A DNA stretch of 64,000 nt from Actinokineospora inagensis DSM 44258 (GTDB lineage: Bacteria > Actinomycetota > Actinomycetes > Mycobacteriales > Pseudonocardiaceae): the NCBI RefSeq assembly GCF_000482865.1, contig NZ_AXWW01000032.1:1-64000 (forward strand). Direction: 5' to 3'. Under the pieces are notes generated by a model, which was not told the DNA's origin, made no database searches, and saw only the letters and a list, made by a program, of their open reading frames with translations. Positions 44,108 to 53,699 of this stretch are shown here, one piece after another. The position numbers and the translations under genes were made by a program. How positions within the stretch are numbered: the first letter of the stretch is position 1; each line of letters begins with the position of its first letter.

Positions 44108-44564
44108 AGCGCGCGCAGGCCGCCCGGTGGGACGACAAGCGCCTCGCCGCGTACGCGGAGTACGGGGACGCGGTGAAGCACATGGTCCGGCTGTGCCGCC
44201 GCATCGCCGAGACGAAAGGGTGCTGTCGACCGGCCAGGCCACCGACCTCGCCGACGCGTTCGAGGACCTCGCCGACGCGGAGACCCGGCGGGCCGCGCGG
44301 TGGGAAACCGTCCTGCTCCTCGGCGAACCGGCGACGATCTCCGCCGCGCAGGCCTGGAGCGAGCAGGTGTGGGAACTGGAGCGGATTCTCCGCTCGGATC
44401 ACCCCGACGCATCCCGGTTCGCCGACACCTACCGGAACACCATGCGACTGCGAAACGAGTTCCACGCCCGTGCCCGTGCCGACCTCGGCATCACCAGCGG
44501 TCAGCTCCCCGACCTCACCTGGAAGACCCTCGAAACGCCACCCGATCACCGCACCACATCCTGA
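44105..44564 (+). pseudogene. Unknown gene fragment, truncated and frameshifted
   Basis: The first part reads AQAARWDDKRLAAYAEYGDA and VKHMVRLCRRIAETKG in one frame. From about 44215 another frame continues LSTGQATDLADAFEDLADAE, ISAAQAWSEQVWELERILRS and ends at TGA 44562-44564. The helical pattern resembles small actinobacterial proteins of unknown function. No start codon with a binding site is visible because the left end abuts the JetD fragment. Confidence 0.4.
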
Positions 44565-44574
44565 CTACGGCCGC

Positions 44575-44815
44575 CCGGGTTCTCGAAGGCGGTCAGGTTG
44601 ATCGGTCACGGTTCTCCGGCTCTCACCGCATCGACGGGTTCGACGAGAACACGCCGGTAGTGGTGCTGTGCAACGAGGGTTACGCGTCCAGCTTCGCGGC
44701 GCGCGACCTGAGACGGATCGGCTTACCCCACGCCACAGACCTCATCGGCGGCTACCGCGCCTGGCACGCGGCCGGCCTGCCGACGATCGCAGGCGGCACC
44801 TCGCCGGTCCCCTAG
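44575..44815 (+). pseudogene. Rhodanese-domain C-terminal fragment
   Basis: The frame ending at TAG 44813-44815 encodes ENTPVVVLCNEGYASSFAAR, with the catalytic Cys loop CNEGYASS of a sulfurtransferase, then DLIGGYRAWHAAGLPT. The N-terminal half of the domain is missing and the stop codon is contributed by the inserted IS630-type element, so the original gene was cut at both ends. Confidence 0.55.
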
Positions 44816-46078
44816 TGCGTTGACCACATTGGTTCGCCGTGTTGGTCAGGCTGATCGGGGGCGGCCCCATCGGTGTTGGCGTTCGCTGCGGATGCGGGCT
44901 CGTTCTTTGCGTTGGGCTGCCAGGACGTCGGGGTGTCGGGCGTTGGCGTTGCGCCATCGCAGGTATGCCTGGATTCTGCGGGTGAGCACGGTGTGGTTGG
45001 GGTGGTTGGAGTTGCTCATCGTGAAGGTGCGCAGTGGCCCGAACTGGGCTTCGATCGGGTTGGTCCAGGAGGCGTAGGTCGGGGTCAGGCAGAGCTCGAC
45101 GTTGTTGCGCGCGGCCCACTTGCGGATCTTCGGGGTCTTGTTCGCCGACAGGTTGTCCATGATCACGTAGATCGGGGCGCCGTCGGGTCTCGCCGCTCTG
45201 ATCGATTTCAGGGCGGTGAGGCTGCGATCGCCGCCTTTGCGGCGGCGCATCACGCCCCAGAGTTGGTCGTCGCCCAGTGAGTAGCAGCCGTGGAGGTAAC
45301 GGATGCCGTGGGTGCGGGTATAGGTCGCGGGTAGCCGGTCCGGCCGGGATCGTGGTGACCAGCCGGCGCCGTGGTGCGGGCGGATCGACAACGGCCCGAA
45401 CTGGTCGAAGGCGAAACACCGCTGCGGGAACAGGCTCGTGACGTGCTCGATCCGGTCGAGCTTGGCGTCGAGGTCCGGGTCGGTGGATTCCTTCCAGGTG
45501 CGGGTGCGCTGGAAGGTAATGTCGTGTTCGCGCAGGATTTGGCGGAGTCGTTCTCGTCCGATGCCTACTCGTCGCAGTGGGTTGCGGGCGAGGTGGTCGG
45601 CGAGTTTGCGCACGCTCCACCGGGTGAAGGGCTTGCCCAGCTTGCCGGGCCGGGTGGTGGCCGTCGCCACGATGAACCGTTCGTCATCGTGGTTGATCAG
45701 GCGGGGACGGCCTCCCGCCCACCGAGGGTCCAGCGCGGCCAGCCCCCGTTGGTTGAAGGCATGGATCACGTCGCGGACGGTGTCCTCGTGCGCGCCGAGA
45801 AGGCGGGCGATCGCGGGCACCGGAGTTCCCGAGGCCGAGGCCATGATGATCATCGCCCGCCGCACGCGGATGGACTCGTGTTTGCCACGACGAGTGATCC
45901 GCAGCAGCGTGCGGCCCTCGTCCTCGGTTAACCGCCGTGCTCTCACCGGTTCGGCCATCGACGTTTCCTCACGCTCGACAATGACTGCGTCGCTGTCGAG
46001 CGTGAGATCAACACCGGTCGGGAGTCCAGCACCTCGACCGGCGTGTCATCACCCGGTGAACGTTCGTGGTCAGCGCAC
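44815..46078. mobile_element. IS630-family insertion sequence, intact, with TA duplication
   Basis: The element spans 1264 bases. Its left end GTGCGTTGACCACATTGG and right end (read inward from 46078) GTGCGCTGACCACGAACG form imperfect inverted repeats, and both flanks carry TA (44813-44814 and 46079-46080), the target duplication of IS630/Tc1 elements. One transposase gene fills it. Confidence 0.85.
44846..45958 (-). CDS. IS630-family transposase
   Basis: 370 residues. The N-terminal part is a tandem HTH (RVRRAMIIMASASGTPVPAI, LLGAHEDTVRDVIHAFNQRG). The catalytic triad is visible as Asp185 (FAFDQFGPL), Asp268 (YVIMDNLSANKT) and Glu303 (NPIEAQFG), a DD34E spacing typical of IS630. No frameshift or stop interrupts it, so the element may still be mobile. 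Encoded on the minus strand inside a 1264-base element. Confidence 0.92.
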   Translation of the reverse strand: MAEPVRARRLTEDEGRTLLRITRRGKHESIRVRRAMIIMASASGTPVPAIARLLGAHEDTVRDVIHAFNQRGLAALDPRWAGGRPRLINHDDERFIVATATTRPGKLGKPFTRWSVRKLADHLARNPLRRVGIGRERLRQILREHDITFQRTRTWKESTDPDLDAKLDRIEHVTSLFPQRCFAFDQFGPLSIRPHHGAGWSPRSRPDRLPATYTRTHGIRYLHGCYSLGDDQLWGVMRRRKGGDRSLTALKSIRAARPDGAPIYVIMDNLSANKTPKIRKWAARNNVELCLTPTYASWTNPIEAQFGPLRTFTMSNSNHPNHTVLTRRIQAYLRWRNANARHPDVLAAQRKERARIRSERQHRWGRPRSA

Positions 46079-46247
46079 TAGAGAAGCAAGCCGACGAGTC
46101 GTCGGGTCGCCTGACGGATCGGTCGGCGCCCCACGGAGCAACGCACCCTCCCGCCAACCCAAACCCCCCGCCAACGCGACACGCCCCGCCCAGACTGCTC
46201 GATGGGGTGCGGCTGCCCCCGGATCAACTCGTCCGGTGGTCAGTGGC

Positions 46248-47537
46248 TCAAGCCGCCAGTGGTGCGCCGCTAGTAGTGCGAGTCGGGCGCAGTACGGCAT
46301 AGGCGGTCACGGCGGCGGCAAGAAAGCACAGGGCGAACAGGACGAATACCGGATACAGGTCCGTTCCGGCGAACCAGCCGACGACGATCGGTGCCAGCAA
46401 TGCGGCCACCCTGCCCGCCGCATTCGCGGCGCCCACGGTGGTGGCGCGTTGATGGGTGGGGAACAACGAGGGTGTCAGTGGGACTATGCCGCTGAATCCG
46501 CCCTCCTGGGCCATCGACAAGGCATAGCCGACTGCGATCAGCACAGGCAACGCGGGGAGGACGCCGAACCAGAGGACCAGGCAGGCGGCGGCACAGGCGG
46601 TCGTGGTCACCACGGCCACCGGGCCCCAGCGGGCCAGCAAGGGCAGCACCGCGATCCTGCCGACGATCGCCGCGGCTTGGAAGCCGATGCCGTAGCCGAG
46701 CACCTGCGCGAGTGGCATGCCCGCCAACACGAGCAGGGTCGGCAGCCAGAGGATCAGGCCGAAGTAGGCGAAGCTCCAGCAGAACCACAGGCAGCACACC
46801 AGCACGCGGGCCCGCCCCAGGCCGGAGGAAGCAGGCAGGTCTGGCGAGACAGGCGGGGACGGAGGCAGCGTCGCCGGATCGGCGACCGGGGTGCCGGTCA
46901 CCCAGCGGACGGCTGCCTCGGCTTCGGCGATCCGGCCTCGGCCCAGCAGGTACGTGGGTGTCTCCGGGACCGCGCGCCGGGCGACCAACAGCAGCAGCGC
47001 GGGTGCGGCGGCGGCCAGGAACACCCCGCGCCAGCCCACGTGTGGGAGCAGCCACCGGGCCAGGGCGGTCGCGGCCAAGGCGCCGAGCGGGAAAGCCAAG
47101 CCCCACAAGGCAAGCACACGTGCGCGAGCCCCGCTCGGCATGAACTCGTGCAACAGAGCCGTGTCCACCGGGATGAACCCGCCCATCCCGAAACCCACGA
47201 CGAAACGCAACACCCCCAGCTGCACCGGATCGGCCGCGAGCGCACACGACGCGCCCGCCAGGCCGAAGACCGCCACCGTGATCTGGAACGCGGGTCGGCG
47301 ACCGATCCGGTCGGCGACCCGGCCGAACAGGACCGAGCCGACGAGCATGCCCAGCATCGCCGCGGACACCAGCAGGCCGGTCTGCACCGGCGTCAGCGCC
47401 CACGCACGCAGCAGCACCGGCGCCACCAGCGACATCACCTGCAGGTCGACGGAGTCCAGGAACGCGCCCGCCGCGCAGACCGCGAAGACCACCCAGTGCC
47501 TGCGGGTCAGCCCGCCCGACTCCAGGTGGGCGATCAT
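46248..47537 (-). CDS. MFS transporter (sugar/metabolite:H+ symporter type)
   Basis: 429 residues from ATG 47537, overlapping the PfkB stop as ATGA. Twelve hydrophobic segments are visible in two halves. MFS signatures are FGRVADRIGRRPAF after TM2 and GGFIPVDTALLHEFMPSGAR after TM4, which places it with the sugar porter/aromatic acid symporter group. RVLALWGLAFPLG also fits. It is last in a three-gene operon with metK and a PfkB-type kinase; the cargo is probably a nucleoside, sugar or product linked to that metabolism (inference). Confidence 0.85.
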   Translation of the reverse strand: MIAHLESGGLTRRHWVVFAVCAAGAFLDSVDLQVMSLVAPVLLRAWALTPVQTGLLVSAAMLGMLVGSVLFGRVADRIGRRPAFQITVAVFGLAGASCALAADPVQLGVLRFVVGFGMGGFIPVDTALLHEFMPSGARARVLALWGLAFPLGALAATALARWLLPHVGWRGVFLAAAAPALLLLVARRAVPETPTYLLGRGRIAEAEAAVRWVTGTPVADPATLPPSPPVSPDLPASSGLGRARVLVCCLWFCWSFAYFGLILWLPTLLVLAGMPLAQVLGYGIGFQAAAIVGRIAVLPLLARWGPVAVVTTTACAAACLVLWFGVLPALPVLIAVGYALSMAQEGGFSGIVPLTPSLFPTHQRATTVGAANAAGRVAALLAPIVVGWFAGTDLYPVFVLFALCFLAAAVTAYAVLRPTRTTSGAPLAA

Positions 47538-48547
47538 GGCGTGCCCGCCCCCCGGTCGATGGTGACCGAGCCGACGTGCGCGGCCAGGTCGACCTCGGCG
47601 GCGCCGCCGTAGGTGCGGCCGACGGTGCTGAGCAGGGTGCTCAGGCCGACGTCGTAGTCCTGCGCGCCCTCGGCGGTGAGCACGAACCCGGCCAGCACGC
47701 AGCCCAGCTGCGCGGCCCGCTGAACGCCGAGGCCGCAGACGATCCCGGCGACGAACCCGGCGCGGAAGGCGTCGCCGACGCCGGTCGGGTCGACCGGGAC
47801 CAGGTCGGCCACGGCGGCGACCTTGATCGAACGCTCCCCGGCGGACTCGACGACCACGCCGCCCGCGCCCAGGGTGGTGACCCAGGCGCCGACCCTGGAC
47901 AGCACCTGCTCGTCGGTCCAGCCGGTGCGGTCGAGCAGCAGGCCGTGCTCGTACTCGTTGGTGAACAGCCAGGTGGCGCTCTCGACCAGGGACCGCACGT
48001 CTGCGCCGTCGACCGAGGCCAGCTGCTGGGACGGGTCGGCGGCGAACGCCCACCCGTTCGCCTGGCACTCCCGGGTGTGGCGCAGCATCGCGACGGGGTC
48101 GTTGGGCGCGACCAGCACCAGGTCGACCCCGCCCAGGGTGCCCACCACCGGCGCCAGCCCGATGTGCCTTGCCTCGGCCATGGCGCCGGTGTGGAAGGCG
48201 GCGATCTGGTTCTGCGCGTCGTCGGTGGTGCACAGGAACCGGGCGGTGAGCTCGGTGGCCGACACGCGCAGGCCGCTGGTGTCGACGCCGAACCCGGCGA
48301 GCCGGTCGGCGGCGTAGTCGGACCCGACGGCGCCGACGAGGGTGGGGCGCAGGCCGAGCCGGGTGAGGCCGTAGGCGATGTTGGCCGCGACACCGCCCGG
48401 CCGCATCCGCATCCGGTCGACCAGGAACGACAGCGACAGGGTCGCCAGGCGGTCCGGGACGAGCGCGTCGGTGAACCTGCCGGTGTAGCGCATCAGGTAG
48501 TCGGTGGCGATGGAGCCGGTGACGACGACCCTGGGCGCCGCCGTCAT
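47534..48547 (-). CDS. PfkB-family kinase, probably adenosine kinase-like
   Basis: 337 residues from ATG 48547, overlapping the metK stop as ATGA. The ribokinase fold is shown by [37 protein letters not shown] (substrate GG motif) and the catalytic [19 protein letters not shown], in which DPTGVGD supplies the anion hole and the base Asp. Actinobacterial adenosine kinases have this layout, and adjacency to SAM synthetase suggests salvage of adenosine released from S-adenosylhomocysteine. A sugar substrate is an alternative. Confidence 0.82.
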   Translation of the reverse strand: MTAAPRVVVTGSIATDYLMRYTGRFTDALVPDRLATLSLSFLVDRMRMRPGGVAANIAYGLTRLGLRPTLVGAVGSDYAADRLAGFGVDTSGLRVSATELTARFLCTTDDAQNQIAAFHTGAMAEARHIGLAPVVGTLGGVDLVLVAPNDPVAMLRHTRECQANGWAFAADPSQQLASVDGADVRSLVESATWLFTNEYEHGLLLDRTGWTDEQVLSRVGAWVTTLGAGGVVVESAGERSIKVAAVADLVPVDPTGVGDAFRAGFVAGIVCGLGVQRAAQLGCVLAGFVLTAEGAQDYDVGLSTLLSTVGRTYGGAAEVDLAAHVGSVTIDRGAGTP

Positions 48548-49746
48548 AGGTTCACCGCGCGGCGCAGGTCGTCGGCGCGGTCGGCGCGCTCCCACGGCAG
48601 GTCCAGGTCGGGGCGGCCGAAGTGGCCGTACGCGGCGGTCTGCGCGTAGATCGGGCGCAGCAGGTCCAGGTCGCGGATGATCGCGGCCGGGCGCAGGTCG
48701 AACACCTCGCGGATCGCGGCCTGGATCTTCGCCGGGTCCACCTTCTCGGTGCCGAAGGTCTCCACGAACAGGCCCACCGGCGCGGCCTTGCCGATCGCGT
48801 ACGCGACCTGCACCTCGATCCGGTCCGCCACCCCGGCGGCGACGGCGTTCTTGGCCACCCAGCGCATCGCGTAGGCCGCCGAACGGTCGACTTTCGACGG
48901 GTCCTTGCCGGAGAACGCGCCGCCGCCGTGCCGGGCCATGCCGCCGTAGGTGTCGACGATGATCTTGCGTCCGGTCAGCCCCGCGTCGCCCATCGGTCCG
49001 CCGATGACGAACCGCCCGGTCGGGTTCACCAGCAGCCGCAGGTCGCCGGTGTCCAGTCCGAGGTCGACGATCTCCGGGTGGACGACCCGCTCGCGGATGT
49101 CGACCCCGAGCAGGTTCGCCAGGTCGATGCCGTCGGCGTGCTGGCTCGACACGACCACCGTGTCCAGGCGCACGGCCCGGTCGCCCTCGTACTCGATCGT
49201 CACCTGGGTCTTGCCGTCCGGCCGCAGGTACGGTAAGTCGCCGTCCTTGCGGACCTTGGTCAGCCGCCGGGAAAGCCGGTGCGCCAACGCGATCGGCAGC
49301 GGCATCAGCTCCGGCGTGTCCGTGCAGGCGTAGCCGAACATCAGACCTTGGTCGCCCGCGCCCTGCCGGTCGATCTCGTCGGCGGCGTTCTCCACCCTGG
49401 CCTCGTGCGCGACGTCCACGCCTTGGGAAATGTCCGGCGACTGCGCGCCGATGGCCACGTTGACCCCGCAGGAGCTGCCGTCGAAGCCCTTGGCGGACGA
49501 GTCGTACCCGATGTCCAGGATGACCTCGCGCACGATGCCCGGGATGTCGGCATAGGCCTGGGTGCGCACCTCCCCGGCGACGTGCACCTGGCCGGTCGTC
49601 ACCAGGGTCTCCACCGCGACCCGGGAGCGGGGGTCCTTGGCCAGCAACGCATCCAGCACGGCGTCGCTCACCGCGTCGCAGATCTTGTCCGGATGCCCCT
49701 CGGTCACCGACTCCGAGGTGAACAGCCGGGTGTCCTGTCGGCTCAC
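48544..49746 (-). CDS. metK: S-adenosylmethionine synthetase
   Basis: 400 residues from GTG 49746, with GGAGG 8 bases upstream. The family signatures are all present: [20 protein letters not shown] at the N-terminus, [12 protein letters not shown] (ATP-binding), [19 protein letters not shown] and [20 protein letters not shown]. The enzyme makes SAM from methionine and ATP in the cytoplasm. Being first in an operon with a PfkB kinase and an exporter, and with a housekeeping metK expected elsewhere, this may be an additional copy serving secondary methylation. I saw no clear SAM riboswitch in the 228 bases upstream. Confidence 0.95.
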   Translation of the reverse strand: MSRQDTRLFTSESVTEGHPDKICDAVSDAVLDALLAKDPRSRVAVETLVTTGQVHVAGEVRTQAYADIPGIVREVILDIGYDSSAKGFDGSSCGVNVAIGAQSPDISQGVDVAHEARVENAADEIDRQGAGDQGLMFGYACTDTPELMPLPIALAHRLSRRLTKVRKDGDLPYLRPDGKTQVTIEYEGDRAVRLDTVVVSSQHADGIDLANLLGVDIRERVVHPEIVDLGLDTGDLRLLVNPTGRFVIGGPMGDAGLTGRKIIVDTYGGMARHGGGAFSGKDPSKVDRSAAYAMRWVAKNAVAAGVADRIEVQVAYAIGKAAPVGLFVETFGTEKVDPAKIQAAIREVFDLRPAAIIRDLDLLRPIYAQTAAYGHFGRPDLDLPWERADRADDLRRAVNL

Positions 49747-49906
49747 CGAAAACACCTCCCGCTCCCGGCGCGACTCGCCGTCACACCGACGCTAGGCGGC
49801 GGACCGCGGCCGCACATCAGGGCCAGCCCTCATTTCCCGCCCCGCGCCGGGTTCCGGCATTCCGGGCAACCGGACCGTCCTATTCGGACACCGTGATCGA
49901 CTGCGA

Positions 49907-49936
49907 TTGACGCTGAGCGGCGAACGTGGCTAGCCT
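49907..49936 (+). promoter_or_regulatory. Likely sigma-70-type promoter for the SnoaL/MDR genes
   Basis: TTGACG (49907-49912), 18-base spacer, TAGCCT (49931-49936), about 38 bases before ATG 49975. This matches the actinobacterial housekeeping pattern TTGAC-N17/18-TAnnnT. The opposite strand must also hold the metK promoter, which I could not define. Confidence 0.45.
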
Positions 49937-49974
49937 CGGGAGCACCGACCGGGTAGGTCTTCTGGGGAGGCGGC

Positions 49975-50454
49975 ATGACCGACATCGGCTCGTCGAACGG
50001 CGCCAGGGCAACGACCACCGACCACACCGGGCTCCAGGAACTGCGCAAACGGCGCATCGCGCTGCTGTTCGAGCGGATCATCACGCACAACGAGCTGCAC
50101 CTGGCCGACGAGGTGTTCGCCGAGGACTTCCACTGGCCGCAGTTCGACCTGCACGGCCCGGACGGGGTGCGCACCTGGGTCACCGACTTCCGCGCCGCCT
50201 TCCCCGACGTGCTCGACACCGTGCAGGAGCAGGTGGCCGAGGGCGATGTGGTGATCACCCGGGTGCGCGTGATCGGCACCCAGTCGGGCGAGTTCCGCGG
50301 CCTGCCGCCCAGCGGCCGCCGCGCCGACTTCACCGCCGTCGGCATCGACCGCTTCCGCGGCGACAAGGTCGTCGAGCGGACCGCGCTGTTCGACTTCGTC
50401 GACCTGATGCGCCAACTCGGACACACCCGCCTGGACCTGCCCGGGGTGGCGTGA
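49975..50454 (+). CDS. SnoaL-like ester cyclase/NTF2-fold protein
   Basis: 159 residues, ATG 49975 with GGGGAGG upstream. The SnoaL-like fold is seen in IALLFERIITHNELHLADEV, GPDGVRTWVTDFRAAFPDV and RRADFTAVGIDRFRGDKVVE. Family members include polyketide cyclases and many uncharacterised small-molecule enzymes. The stop overlaps the next gene by one base (TGATG), indicating coupling to the MDR oxidoreductase. No polyketide synthase is adjacent; substrate unknown. Confidence 0.8.
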   Translation: MTDIGSSNGARATTTDHTGLQELRKRRIALLFERIITHNELHLADEVFAEDFHWPQFDLHGPDGVRTWVTDFRAAFPDVLDTVQEQVAEGDVVITRVRVIGTQSGEFRGLPPSGRRADFTAVGIDRFRGDKVVERTALFDFVDLMRQLGHTRLDLPGVA

Positions 50455-51440
50455 TGGCGCGGATCGTGCGGTTCCACGAACTGGGCGGGCCGGAGGTGCT
50501 GCGGGTGGAGGAGTACGAGCCCGCCGCGCCGGGGCCGGGCGAGGTGCTGGTGGACGTCGCCGCGATCGGGCTCAACCGGGCCGAGGCGAGCTACCGGCGC
50601 GGCCGCTACTTCGAGCAGCCGCGCGTGTTCCCGGCGAGCCTCGGCTACGAGGCGGCGGGCACGGTGGCGGCCGTCGGCGAGGGCGTCACCGGCATCGACC
50701 CGGGCGCGGCGGTCAGTGTCCTGCCGTCCTTCTCCATGAACGACTACGCCGTCTACGCCGAGCGGACCATCGTGCCCGCGGCGTCGCTGGTCGCGCTGCC
50801 CGAGGGGTTCGACGCGGCGGCGGGCGCGGCGGTGTGGATGCCGTACCTGACCGCGTTCGGCGGCCTGGTCGACGTCGCCGGGCTCGGCGCAGGCGACCCG
50901 GTCGTGATCACGGCCGCGTCCAGCAGCGTCGGGTTGGCCGCGATCCGGGTCGCCCGGCAGGTCGGTGCCGTCCCGGTCGCGCTCACCCGGACCGCGGCCA
51001 AGGTCGACGCGGTCCGGGCGGCGGGCGCCGAGCACGTGGTGGTGACCGACGAGGTCGGGGTCACCGCGGGGATCGAGGCCGCCGTCGGGGCCGCGCGGGT
51101 GGTGTTCGACCCGGTGGCCGGGCCGGGCGTGGCCGACCTCGCCGCGGCCACCGCGCCCGGCGGCACCCTGGTGATCTACGGCGGGCTGTCCGGCGAGCCG
51201 ACCCCGTTCCCGCGCTCCGCCCTGGCCAACGGGCTGGCCCTGCGCGGTTTCCTGCTGTTCGAGATCATGGGCGACCCGGCCAGGCGCGCGCGGGCCCTCG
51301 ACCACATCACCGAGCACGTGCGCCGCGGTGACTACCCCGCCGCCATCGACCGCACCTTCGGACTGGCCGACATCGTCGCCGCGCACGAGTACCTGGAGTC
51401 CAACCGGCAGATCGGGAAGATCGTCGTCACGGTGCCCTGA
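50454..51440 (+). CDS. Zinc-independent MDR alcohol dehydrogenase/quinone reductase
   Basis: 328 residues from ATG 50454. The N-terminal GroES-like domain (LGGPEVLRVEEYEPAAPGPG, IGLNRAEASYRRGRYFEQP) is followed by a Rossmann domain with AASSSVGLAAIRVARQVGA, in which ASSSVG replaces the usual GxGGVG, and a C-terminus FGLADIVAAHEYLESNRQIG. The lack of catalytic Cys/His zinc ligands places it with NADPH quinone oxidoreductases/enoyl reductases. It is coupled to the SnoaL-like gene and likely acts on the same compound. Confidence 0.87.
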   Translation: MARIVRFHELGGPEVLRVEEYEPAAPGPGEVLVDVAAIGLNRAEASYRRGRYFEQPRVFPASLGYEAAGTVAAVGEGVTGIDPGAAVSVLPSFSMNDYAVYAERTIVPAASLVALPEGFDAAAGAAVWMPYLTAFGGLVDVAGLGAGDPVVITAASSSVGLAAIRVARQVGAVPVALTRTAAKVDAVRAAGAEHVVVTDEVGVTAGIEAAVGAARVVFDPVAGPGVADLAAATAPGGTLVIYGGLSGEPTPFPRSALANGLALRGFLLFEIMGDPARRARALDHITEHVRRGDYPAAIDRTFGLADIVAAHEYLESNRQIGKIVVTVP

Positions 51441-51513
51441 CCGGCGACGCGCCCCCTCCGCGACACCCGGCCGCGCCGCGCGGCCCCGACGCTGTCCCTG
51501 GAGAACGCCCACC

Positions 51514-52065
51514 ATGCGCCTGCCCACCGCCCCGCCCGTCCGGTCCAGGACCAAAGAGGTCTCCCGCGCGTTGCGCCACTGCGCCGACCGGCTCGCCGAA
51601 CTGGACGTGCCCACCGGGACCGATGTGGCGGGCGTGGCCCGGCTGCTCGGCGCCCGCACCGGCAGGCTGGTCCACCTCGCCGCAGTGCCGATGACCTCGG
51701 GGGCGCCGTCGGGGATGTGGCTGGCGCTGCCCGCGATCGACCTGGTCGTCTACGACGCGGGCACCACCCGCTCGCACCAGGAGCACATCATCGCCCACGA
51801 GCTGGCGCACCTGGCGTTCGGCCACCGGGGCACCGAGCCGGTCGACGACACGACCGCGCGGCTGCTGTTCCCCACCCTGGACCCCCGGCTGGTGCGGGAC
51901 ATGCTCAGCCGCGCCGACTACAGCGACCGGTGCGAGCTGGAGGCCGAGGTGATGGCCTCGCTGCTGCTGCGCAACGCGCACACGGGCGGCGACACCCGCG
52001 CCGACGACACCGTCCTGGGCCGGTTGGAGCGGTCCTTCACGCTGGTGGGCGGGACCGTGAGTTGA
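51514..52065 (+). CDS. ImmA/IrrE-type metallopeptidase-like protein
   Basis: 183 residues, ATG 51514 with GGAGA upstream. The zinc peptidase motif HELAH is at residues 95-99 in EEHIIAHELAHLAFGHRG-like context, and CELEAEVMASLLL downstream gives the third ligand Glu. Such proteins are commonly encoded next to MAB_1171c-type membrane proteins in actinobacteria, and this is the case here (TTG of the next gene overlaps the stop). There is no HTH fused. Probably a regulatory protease of unknown target. Confidence 0.75.
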   Translation: MRLPTAPPVRSRTKEVSRALRHCADRLAELDVPTGTDVAGVARLLGARTGRLVHLAAVPMTSGAPSGMWLALPAIDLVVYDAGTTRSHQEHIIAHELAHLAFGHRGTEPVDDTTARLLFPTLDPRLVRDMLSRADYSDRCELEAEVMASLLLRNAHTGGDTRADDTVLGRLERSFTLVGGTVS

Positions 52066-53180
52066 CCACGTCGCTGCACGTCGGCTGCGTCGTGCTCGGT
52101 GTGCTGGTGCTCATCCCCCGGTTGGCGGGACTGCTGCGTAGACCGGGAGACCTGCTCAACACCGCGCTGTGCGGCTACATCGCGTTGTCCGCGCTAGGGT
52201 TCGTGGTGCTGCTGCCGCCGGTGGGGGCCTGGGTGGACGGGGTCACCGGCGTCGCGAACGCGGGCGGTCTGGTGTCGGTGGTGTGCGTGTTCGGGCTGAC
52301 CGGCGCCCAGCAGCTGCTGCTCGCGTATTGGACGCACCCGCCGGAGCAGGCCCGCCGCCAAGCGGGTGTGCGGCTGGCGCTGACCGGCCTTTTGACCGTG
52401 GTGTTCGTGGTGATGTTCTTCCTGCTGCGGCCCAGGGTCCAACGCTTCCACGACTTCTACGTCAGCTACACCCACCAGATCAGCCAGGCCCCGTACCTGC
52501 TGGTGTATCTGTTCGGGTGCTTGGCGGGCCAACTCGACGTGCTGTGCTCCTGCGTCCGGTTCGCCCGCATCGCCGACCGTCCCGCGTTGCGTCGCGGCAT
52601 GTGGACCACGGCGGCGGGCGCGGCCGTCATCCTGGTCTACGGCGCGGTCCGGACCGCCGACGTGGTGGCCGGGCAGTTCGACGTGGACCTGCGGTCCTGG
52701 GAACCGGTGGCGTGGCTGTGCAGCGACATCGGCTCGGCCCTCGCCCTGCTCGGCTGGACCATCCCGACGCTGGGCGGCCAGGCCCGCGCGATCCGGGAGT
52801 GGGTGCGCGACTACCGCATGTCGGCGGCGCTGTATCCACTGTGGTGGGTCCTGCAGGACGCCGTCCCGTCGGTCGCGCTGATCCCGCCGGTGAGCCGGGC
52901 ACGGGACCTGGCGCGGGTGCGCAACCTCGGCTTCTGGCTGCACCGCCGCGTCGTGGAGATACAGGACGGTCTGCGCGCCATCCGCCCCCGGGTCGACGCG
53001 GCACGCGCGGAACTCGCCGCGGGCGGGTGCCCCACGGGACTGGCGGCTGCCATCGCGACAGCGGAGCTGCGGGCAGGTCCACCGCCGACGGACGGGTCGA
53101 CCGCGGAGTACCACTGGCTGGTGACCCTGGCCCGCGAGTTCCGGGCACCGGAGGGAAGATCCCCGGCCGTGGTGGAGTGA
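52062..53180 (+). CDS. MAB_1171c-type putative membrane transporter
   Basis: 372 residues from TTG 52062, overlapping the previous stop as TTGA. The first 240 residues hold about seven membrane segments (VGCVVLGVLVLIPRLAGLL, ALCGYIALSALGFVVLLPPV, LALTGLLTVVFVVMFFLL), followed by a soluble C-terminal part (YPLWWVLQDAVPSVALIPP, RNLGFWLHRRVVEIQDGLRA) that is characteristic of the family. The role is unknown; the name 'transporter' is only a database label. Context: always near small HTH or ImmA-like genes, as here. Confidence 0.75.
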   Translation: MTTSLHVGCVVLGVLVLIPRLAGLLRRPGDLLNTALCGYIALSALGFVVLLPPVGAWVDGVTGVANAGGLVSVVCVFGLTGAQQLLLAYWTHPPEQARRQAGVRLALTGLLTVVFVVMFFLLRPRVQRFHDFYVSYTHQISQAPYLLVYLFGCLAGQLDVLCSCVRFARIADRPALRRGMWTTAAGAAVILVYGAVRTADVVAGQFDVDLRSWEPVAWLCSDIGSALALLGWTIPTLGGQARAIREWVRDYRMSAALYPLWWVLQDAVPSVALIPPVSRARDLARVRNLGFWLHRRVVEIQDGLRAIRPRVDAARAELAAGGCPTGLAAAIATAELRAGPPPTDGSTAEYHWLVTLAREFRAPEGRSPAVVE

Positions 53181-53699
53181 TCAGGGCAGCCGGGTGGGAA
53201 TGGACCGACGGGCGGCCAGGTCGTAGATCTCGTGTTGCCGCCAGGCGAGCCCCAACGCCACGGCGGCCGCGCGGTCGGGGACCAGCCGGACCAGGCTCAA
53301 CACCACCCGCTCGTGGGGCACGTCGTACCAGGCTCCGATGACCCAGTCCGGCTCGGCCGACAGTATCGACGCCTGATCATGCAGGAAGGCGCGCAGCGAC
53401 CGGCCGCCGTCGGTCAGGAAGACGGGGGCGGCCACGACCCGCGCCCGGTCCCTGCTGCCCACCGCGAACCCGCGCGTCGGACATGTCCCGTATCGAGGGT
53501 CGAAAGTGAAGCCGCCCTGGGTCCTGGTCTGCCACAGGAGCGGATCCCATTGCACCGCCGGGAAAGGTCCGCCACAGCCCATCGGCGCCACGGCGGTCGC
53601 GATCACCATGGAGGTGAACGCGGAAGCCAGGCGCGCCCTGAATCTCCTCTCTCCCGCCACCCACCCCCTCATCCCCACCCGGTATCGGCCGGGGATCAC
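53181..53699 (-). CDS. Unknown protein with N-terminal membrane anchor, possible lipoprotein
   Basis: 172 residues from GTG 53699, which overlaps the molybdenum-subunit stop as GTGA; ATG 53672 is an alternative giving 163. A basic N-terminus and hydrophobic stretch (LASAFTSMVIATAVAPMGCG) end at a cysteine, a weak lipobox. The remainder (FAVGSRDRARVVAAPVFLTD, DWVIGAWYDVPHERVVLSLV) has no known motif. Its coupling to the aldehyde oxidoreductase genes may be only positional. It converges with the MAB_1171c-type gene with no gap (stops abut at 53180/53181). Confidence 0.55.
   Translation of the reverse strand: MIPGRYRVGMRGWVAGERRFRARLASAFTSMVIATAVAPMGCGGPFPAVQWDPLLWQTRTQGGFTFDPRYGTCPTRGFAVGSRDRARVVAAPVFLTDGGRSLRAFLHDQASILSAEPDWVIGAWYDVPHERVVLSLVRLVPDRAAAVALGLAWRQHEIYDLAARRSIPTRLP

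Noticed and set aside
49747-49974. SAM riboswitch upstream of metK
   Set aside because: I looked for the conserved cores of known SAM riboswitch classes on the minus strand and could not find any convincing pairing.
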